DNA from: JAOEGB01 sp041262585
Lineage (GTDB): Bacteria; Actinomycetota; Actinomycetes; Streptosporangiales; Streptosporangiaceae
Assembly (NCBI RefSeq): GCF_041262585.1
Contig: NZ_JBGCBZ010000027.1
Location: 1 to 64,000 of the forward strand
Length of the DNA: 64,000 bases
Direction: 5' to 3'
Both the position numbers and the translations under genes were made by a program. The notes under the pieces are model-generated. The model worked only from the letters and a program-made list of their open reading frames with translations, was not told where the DNA came from and made no database searches. Shown here piece after piece: positions 59,424 through 64,000 of this stretch (positions within the stretch are counted from its first letter, which is position 1; each line of letters opens with the position of its first letter).

Positions 59424-61832
59424 TTATGACCACGAGTGCGCGCTGACCGCCGCGACCCCGAACAGAAGCGTGTTGTCCCTGGTCGTGAGCCGCAGGACGG
59501 GGTGGCGGCCGAGCACGGTGTGGAAGGTCCCCACGGCCACTCCGGCGGCGTATCCGGCGACCCCGCCTCCCCCATGGGAGAGCGTGACGGATCCGCCCGT
59601 GGCGCCGTTCCAGAGGACGAGGTCGATCCTGGCCGGCGCGGCCGAGAGGCCGTCGAGCGGCACCTTCAGCGGCCCCTTGCCGCCGTCGACCACCGTGGCC
59701 ATGTCCAGCACCGCGGCCCTGCCGTACGGCTGACGCCCGCCGCTGAGCATCACGACCAGGCTCCAGCCGGCGTGCTGCGACTCTCCCCAGCGCATCGACG
59801 GGTCGGCGGCCCACCAGCGGCCGCCGCCCGCCGTACCGGCCAGCGAGGTGACGTCGGCGAACGCCTGGTAACCGGCGCCGGTGGGCAGATCCCGCCGGAC
59901 GACCTCGGCCGCGTGGACGGTCATGTAGCGCCGGGAGCCGGGAGCCTTCACCCGGATGTCGCCCGCGGGGATCGCGCTCCGGCCGGTGGCGGACCAGTAG
60001 AGGCCCGCCCACAGCACCCTGCTCCCCGCGGGCAGGTCAAGGCGGGCGCAGCTGGAGCTGCGGGTGGAGGGGTCGCCGTCGAGGTCCACAGGGACGGCCA
60101 GCACAGAGCCAATGGACCCCGTGCCGCCAGATCCCGAGCCACCGGACCCCGAGCCACCGGGGGCGCAGGCGGGCGGCTTCGACGACTCCGATGAGGTGAG
60201 CAACGTGTTGCCGGCGGCCCGGGTGGTCACCCGCCCATCGGCGGCGAACCGGGCCGCCGCGCCGGAGGCGCGCACGCCCGCGGCCGACCTCGCCGCCACC
60301 CGGAGGCCGCCCGACCAGACGCGCAGCGCGAGCTCCCTCCCAGTGGGAGCGTCGCCGGCCACGTCGACCCGCAGGAAGACGGTGGTCGCCTGGCCTGGAG
60401 CCAGCGCGCCGTGGCCGCACCGCACGTCTCTCCCAGCCGTACGGCAGGCCCAGCCGTCCACCGTGCCGACGCCGACGGCTGGGCGCGAGCCATTCCCTGG
60501 GCCGTTCCCTGAGAGCGTGACTCCCGGGGGGAGGGCGACGGCGGCCTCCACGTCGCGGCTCGGGGCCGCGCCCGTGTTGCGGAGCCGTACGCCGATGATG
60601 CCGGGCCTGGCCCGCACCAGAGCGCCGACCGGGTCGATGGTCGCGGCCAGGGCGGGTCTTCCCGCGGCGGGCTCCGGCCGCCGGACCGGCAGCCGGGTGA
60701 CCTCCGGAGACGTCTCGCGCGGCTTGGCGAGGGCCTCGCGCGGCTCCACAGGGTACGGCCGCCGCGCCCTCGGCCTCTGTTCGGCGGGCGCCCGGCCGGG
60801 GTGATAGGGGCGCGGGTGATCGGGGCGCGGGTGATCGGTCTCCCGACGGGGCGACGAGGGCGTCCCGGACGTCCGTGGAGCGCTGGCCCCCGGCGTGGGC
60901 GTGCGGAGCGCACCGGCTCCCGGGGGGAGCCCCGGCTTCTCGTCGGCGATGGGGTCGGCCACGACGATGAACGCCGCGCCGGCGAGAGTGGCGACGGCGG
61001 CGCCCGCCAGAACGGCCCGATGCGCGGTGGGCACGCGGCGGAACAGGGCGGCCACGCCGTACAACGGAGTGCCGGCGCCTTCATTCGCCCTGGCCAGCTC
61101 CGCGAGGTAGTCGTCCACGGCCGGACCCGCGACGAGCTGGCCGACGATGACCCGCAGCCCCTGCGGCACGTCCGCGAGCTCGAGGAAGACGGCCCGGCAG
61201 TCGATGCACTCGGCGACGTGCTCGTCCACCGCTTGGGCGTCGCGCCTGGCGAGCGCGCCCTCGACGTGCTGGGCGATCTTCGGCAGGATCGGGCGGCACT
61301 CGTCACGCGGTTCGCCCTCCCTGTGGAGCTGGAGGTACGCCTGGCGGAGCCCCTCACGCGCCCGCTCGGCCAGCGCCGTGACGCCGCTCGACGACAGGCC
61401 GAGGAGCGGAACCATCTCGGCCGGCCTGGCGCTCTCGATCTCGCAATGCCACAGCACCATCCGCCAGCGCTCGGGGAGCGAGAGGTACGCCCTGGCGAGG
61501 AGCGTCCGCTCCAGCCCGGTCAGCTCCGGGTCGACGTAGACGGCCCCCGGGTCCGCCAGGTCGACCTCGCCGACGGCGAGGTAGCGGCGGAGCGCCGTCA
61601 GCAGGTAGGGGCGGAAGGCGGACACGGGGCCGCCGCCGCGCCGGATGAGGTCGAGGATCTTGGCGAACGTCTCCACGAGGACGTCCTCGACCTCCTCGTC
61701 CCCCTCGACGAGCTGGCGGGCGAGCGACCGGGCCGCGACGGCGTGGCGCTGGTAGAGCATCCCGTAGGCCGAGGTGTTGCCCCCTCTGACGGCCTCGAGC
61801 AGTTCCACATCGGTTTGCCGAGCTGTACTCAT
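59424..61832 (-). CDS. ECF sigma factor fused to zinc finger, TM helix and extracytoplasmic domain
   Basis: The 802-residue fusion begins with an ECF sigma-factor region. Sigma2-like is about 10-85 (LLEAVRGGNTSAYGMLYQRH, DVLVETFAKILDLI), and sigma4-like is about 105-170 (LARAYLSLPERWRMVLWHCE, AEMVPLLGLSSSGVTALAER). An anti-sigma-type zinc finger follows (H205-VAEC209-IDC212), then one TM helix (RAVLAGAAVATLAGAAFIVV, 272-291), a Pro/Arg-rich linker and a long extracytoplasmic region. The last contains a DUF11-like beta domain (VGALVRARPGIIGVRLRNTG) and a C-terminal domain with RLDLPAGSRVLWAGLYWSAT. Actinobacterial ECF groups with fused zinc finger and TM segments are known. The ATG follows GAGAGG. 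Confidence 0.88.
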   Translation of the reverse strand: MSTARQTDVELLEAVRGGNTSAYGMLYQRHAVAARSLARQLVEGDEEVEDVLVETFAKILDLIRRGGGPVSAFRPYLLTALRRYLAVGEVDLADPGAVYVDPELTGLERTLLARAYLSLPERWRMVLWHCEIESARPAEMVPLLGLSSSGVTALAERAREGLRQAYLQLHREGEPRDECRPILPKIAQHVEGALARRDAQAVDEHVAECIDCRAVFLELADVPQGLRVIVGQLVAGPAVDDYLAELARANEGAGTPLYGVAALFRRVPTAHRAVLAGAAVATLAGAAFIVVADPIADEKPGLPPGAGALRTPTPGASAPRTSGTPSSPRRETDHPRPDHPRPYHPGRAPAEQRPRARRPYPVEPREALAKPRETSPEVTRLPVRRPEPAAGRPALAATIDPVGALVRARPGIIGVRLRNTGAAPSRDVEAAVALPPGVTLSGNGPGNGSRPAVGVGTVDGWACRTAGRDVRCGHGALAPGQATTVFLRVDVAGDAPTGRELALRVWSGGLRVAARSAAGVRASGAAARFAADGRVTTRAAGNTLLTSSESSKPPACAPGGSGSGGSGSGGTGSIGSVLAVPVDLDGDPSTRSSSCARLDLPAGSRVLWAGLYWSATGRSAIPAGDIRVKAPGSRRYMTVHAAEVVRRDLPTGAGYQAFADVTSLAGTAGGGRWWAADPSMRWGESQHAGWSLVVMLSGGRQPYGRAAVLDMATVVDGGKGPLKVPLDGLSAAPARIDLVLWNGATGGSVTLSHGGGGVAGYAAGVAVGTFHTVLGRHPVLRLTTRDNTLLFGVAAVSAHSWS

Positions 61833-61938
61833 CGCGACCTCTCGATTACGTAGAGTTGCAAGGCCATTAATTCCGCACCCGGCGTCATGGTTAAACCGCA
61901 GGCGGGGCTTTACCTGCGGCAGCCGTACGCTGAGCACC

Positions 61939-62475
61939 ATGAGTGACCGCGAGAAGCTGCTGGACGAGATCAAGAACAAGGGGGTCGTGCACGGCCGGGT
62001 CGTGCTCTCCTCGGGCAAGGAGGCCGACTGGTACGTGGACCTGCGCCGGATCACGCTGGACGGCGTGGCCGCCCCCCTGGTGGGCCGGGTGATGCTGGAC
62101 CTGACCGAGGACCTGGACTACGAGGCCGTGGGCGGGCTGACGCTGGGCGCCGACCCTGTGGCGACCGCGATGCTGCACGCCGCGGCGGCGCGCGGACGTG
62201 TCCTCGACGCGTTCGTGGTGCGGAAGGCGGGCAAAGCGCACGGCCTTCAGCGCAGGGTCGAGGGGCCGGACGTCGCGGGACGACGGGTGCTCGCGGTCGA
62301 GGACACGACCACCACGGGCGGCTCGGTGCTGACCGCCGTCGAGGCGCTGCGGGAGGCCGGGGCCGAGGTCGTGGGGATCGCCACGATCGTGCACCGCGGC
62401 GGCGACGAGAACCTGGCCGCCACGGGCCTGCCGTACAGGTCGGCCTACAGCCTCACTGACCTGGGGCTCTCTTGA
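61939..62475 (+). CDS. pyrE: Orotate phosphoribosyltransferase
   Basis: The 178-residue enzyme converts orotate and PRPP to OMP in pyrimidine synthesis. It shows the N-terminal VHGRVVLSSGKEADWYVDLR (orotate-binding region), VGGLTLGADPVATAMLHAAA, FVVRKAGKAHGLQRRVEG (catalytic loop) and the PRPP motif VLAVEDTTTTGGSVLTAVEA. Length is normal. The ATG is close to TGAGCACC. It converges with the next gene, overlapping its 3' end by 23 bp. It is not in a pyr operon here. Confidence 0.96.
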   Translation: MSDREKLLDEIKNKGVVHGRVVLSSGKEADWYVDLRRITLDGVAAPLVGRVMLDLTEDLDYEAVGGLTLGADPVATAMLHAAAARGRVLDAFVVRKAGKAHGLQRRVEGPDVAGRRVLAVEDTTTTGGSVLTAVEALREAGAEVVGIATIVHRGGDENLAATGLPYRSAYSLTDLGLS

Positions 62476-62926
62476 CGGAGAACGTCTGACGTTCGCCGGG
62501 TTGCCCGGCCGGCCTGGGCTTGCCGTTCTCGAGCACCTGGACCGTGCCCGCGTCGTCGAGGACCACGTCGAGCTCCGGCTCGAAGTAGGACGCCTGCTCC
62601 CCTCGACTCAGGTCGCGGTCCATCAGCACGTCACCGCCGGGCACCCGGACGAAGACGGGGCATATGTCGGCCTGGCAGATGAACTGGACGGTCGGCACCC
62701 GGGTGCCGGAGGGCTGCGCCGTGTTTCCCGGGCTACCCGTGGCCGGTGGGGCGGCCGGGGCCGCCGGGGCGCTCGCGGACGCGCCGGGGGTGGGGGCGAC
62801 CTCCGTCCCGAGGGACGTGAACAGCGCCTTCGCGCCCACCACGACGAGGGCGAGCAGCAGCAGGACCGCCAAGCCGACGAGTGCCAGCCTGGCGATGCCC
62901 AGCGGGTCAGACCTGTGGCGTCCCAC
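62453..62926 (-). CDS. Small membrane protein with extracytoplasmic domain
   Basis: The 157-residue protein has one N-terminal TM helix (IARLALVGLAVLLLLALVVV), an Ala/Pro-rich linker (PGASASAPAAPAAPPATG), and a small extracytoplasmic domain with two cysteines (TVQFICQADICPVFVRVPGG) that may form a disulfide. No family is recognised. A GTG start at 62926 is chosen because the sequence upstream lacks coding bias. It lies between pyrE and dedA and probably shares the dedA transcript. Confidence 0.75.
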   Translation of the reverse strand: MGRHRSDPLGIARLALVGLAVLLLLALVVVGAKALFTSLGTEVAPTPGASASAPAAPAAPPATGSPGNTAQPSGTRVPTVQFICQADICPVFVRVPGGDVLMDRDLSRGEQASYFEPELDVVLDDAGTVQVLENGKPRPAGQPGERQTFSVKRAPGQ

Positions 62927-63016
62927 ACTGGGGAGATTAGCGGGTGGAAGCGGTCTCAGAAGCCGGCATGAGATCGCCGGACACAAGCGGTCTCAGTACC
63001 GGCGGCTCACGAGGGA

Positions 63017-63697
63017 CTAACGAGGGGCGTGGTGACGGCCCTTGGGTGCGGGGACGGCGGCGCGGCGGTTCTTGAGCACCTCGCGGACGATGGGGATGAC
63101 CGAGAGCAGCACGACGACGAAGACGCCGGGGAGGATGTACTTGTCGATCCCCTCGACCTTGCTGCCGAGGAAGTAGCCAAGGAGCAGCAGGGCCTCGACC
63201 CAGGCGACGCCCCCGACGACGTTCCAGGCGAAGAACTTGCGCGCGTCCATCTCCAGGACGCCCGCGACGGGGTTCATGAACGTGCGGACGATCGGCATGA
63301 ACCGCGCGGCCACGACGGCCTTCGCGGGGCCGAACTTCTCGAAGTAGTGCTCGGCCTTGTCGACGTGCTCCTTCTTGAACAACCGCGAATCGGGCTTGTC
63401 GAAGAGCCTCCGGCCGAACCTCGCCCCCAGGAAATGGCCGAGCTGGGCCCCGGCGACCGCCGCCACGGGCGCGAAGACCAGCAGAGCCGGGAGCGACAGC
63501 GGCGCGATCCCGAACCCCTGGGCCGCGGCGGCGGTGCTGAAGATGCCGGCCGTGACCAGCAGCGAGTCACCGGGCAGGAAGAACCCGACAAGCAGCCCCG
63601 TCTCGGCGAATACGATGGCGATAACACCGATCGTCGCGAAGGCACCGAGCATGCCCAGCCACCACTTGGGGTCAAGAAGGTCCAAGAGCACGTCCAC
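63017..63697 (-). CDS. DedA-family membrane protein
   Basis: The 226-residue DedA/SNARE-associated protein has several TM segments and the family motifs FAETGLLVGFFLPGDSLLVT and GAQLGHFLGARFGRRLFD. HYFEKFGPAKAVVAARFMPI and RTFMNPVAGVLEMDARKFFA include the conserved RFxPxxRTFxxxxAG pattern. DedA proteins are proposed lipid scramblases/flippases that maintain membrane homeostasis. GTG 63697 is the start. It is divergent from the aldolase gene. Confidence 0.93.
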   Translation of the reverse strand: MDVLLDLLDPKWWLGMLGAFATIGVIAIVFAETGLLVGFFLPGDSLLVTAGIFSTAAAAQGFGIAPLSLPALLVFAPVAAVAGAQLGHFLGARFGRRLFDKPDSRLFKKEHVDKAEHYFEKFGPAKAVVAARFMPIVRTFMNPVAGVLEMDARKFFAWNVVGGVAWVEALLLLGYFLGSKVEGIDKYILPGVFVVVLLSVIPIVREVLKNRRAAVPAPKGRHHAPR

Positions 63698-63860
63698 GGT
63701 GTGAGCCTACCTGTCCCATATGAGACGAGACTGAGAAGCCACAGGCGCTTTCGGGAAATACACGGTGTGAATTGACCGGAGCCTCCGCGCTTCCCTGATC
63801 GGCCTGGCCTTCGGGATACTGGCCAGCGCCGGTTACCGTCCGAGAAGGAGATGACTTCCG

Positions 63861-64000
63861 ATGCCTATCGCGACTCCAGAGGTCTACGCCGAGATGTTCG
63901 ACCGCGCCAAAGCGGGCGGCTTCGCCTATCCGGCGATCAACGTGACCTCGTCGCAGACCTTGCACGCGGCCCTTCGTGGCTTCGCGGAGGCGGAGAGTGA
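63861..64000 (+). CDS. fba: Class II fructose-bisphosphate aldolase (5' part)
   Basis: The window ends within this gene; 46 codons are visible (PIATPEVYAEMFDRAKAGGF, AYPAINVTSSQTLHAALRGF). This is the N-terminus of actinobacterial class II fructose-1,6-bisphosphate aldolase, a zinc enzyme of glycolysis and gluconeogenesis. The ATG follows GAAGGAG at ideal spacing. The rest of the gene lies beyond position 64000. Confidence 0.9.
   Translation, partial: MPIATPEVYAEMFDRAKAGGFAYPAINVTSSQTLHAALRGFAEAES

Overview
The window is high-GC actinobacterial chromosome. GTG starts are common, 4-bp ATGA/GTGA gene overlaps are frequent, and gene families include SpoIIE-type phosphatases, DUF427, DUF5999, DUF4326, LuxR-STAND regulators and a fused ECF sigma factor. 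The right-end order pyrE - small membrane protein - DedA - fba resembles Streptosporangiales-like actinobacteria (inference). Codon use is ordinary on the right (about 29-64 kb). The left (1-25 kb) is patchy, with pseudogenes and mobile DNA.

Region 1 (1-16 kb) is an integration hot spot. The 3' end of a tRNA-Pro(GGG) gene occurs three times on the + strand (about 95, 12566 and 15636), each followed by a terminator hairpin, as expected for stacked integrative elements. Between copies 1 and 2 lie a cysteine-dioxygenase-like cupin, a seven-gene minus-strand operon (oligopeptide-type ABC importer, hydrolase-fold protein, Fe(II)/2-oxoglutarate-type oxygenase, DUF427 protein) behind a perfect palindrome, several pseudogenes and an FdhF/YdeP molybdopterin oxidoreductase. 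Between copies 2 and 3 lie two broken tyrosine integrases facing each other across an IS256-family element.

Region 2 (16-23 kb) holds the two most interesting systems. (a) A 1161-residue STAND/NLR-like P-loop NTPase with TPRs is divergent from a 121-residue two-TM protein. The N-terminus of the first and the C-terminus of the second share a glycine-rich motif, the layout of amyloid-signalling NLR/effector pairs; this suggests a defence or cell-death module. (b) A TROVE/Ro60 (Rsr) gene follows an unannotated ~156-nt RNA. That RNA folds into a bulged Y-RNA stem capped by a circularly permuted tRNA mimic (anticodon, T, acceptor closed by a UUCGG loop, D), so it is a bacterial Y RNA of the YrlA type.

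Region 3 (23-36 kb) has a PAS histidine kinase, a SnoaL-like protein, remnants, a 3-ketosteroid-dehydrogenase-like flavoprotein, two MFS exporters, a fasciclin protein, a secreted metallophosphoesterase-like protein, a YncE-phosphoesterase fusion and DUF4326. Region 4 (36-43 kb) has DUF5999 coupled to an anti-sigma-type ATPase, a divergent pair of paralogous STAND-LuxR regulators and a NUDIX hydrolase. Region 5 (43-53 kb) has an MMPL transporter, a secreted beta-propeller, an MFS carrier, a VapBC pair with operator, RlmA-type rRNA methyltransferase and an S9 peptidase. Region 6 (51-64 kb) has a SpoIIE phosphatase, a poly-HAMP hybrid kinase with a response regulator, an NYN protein, a membrane-anchored ECF sigma fusion, pyrE, DedA and the start of a class II aldolase gene.
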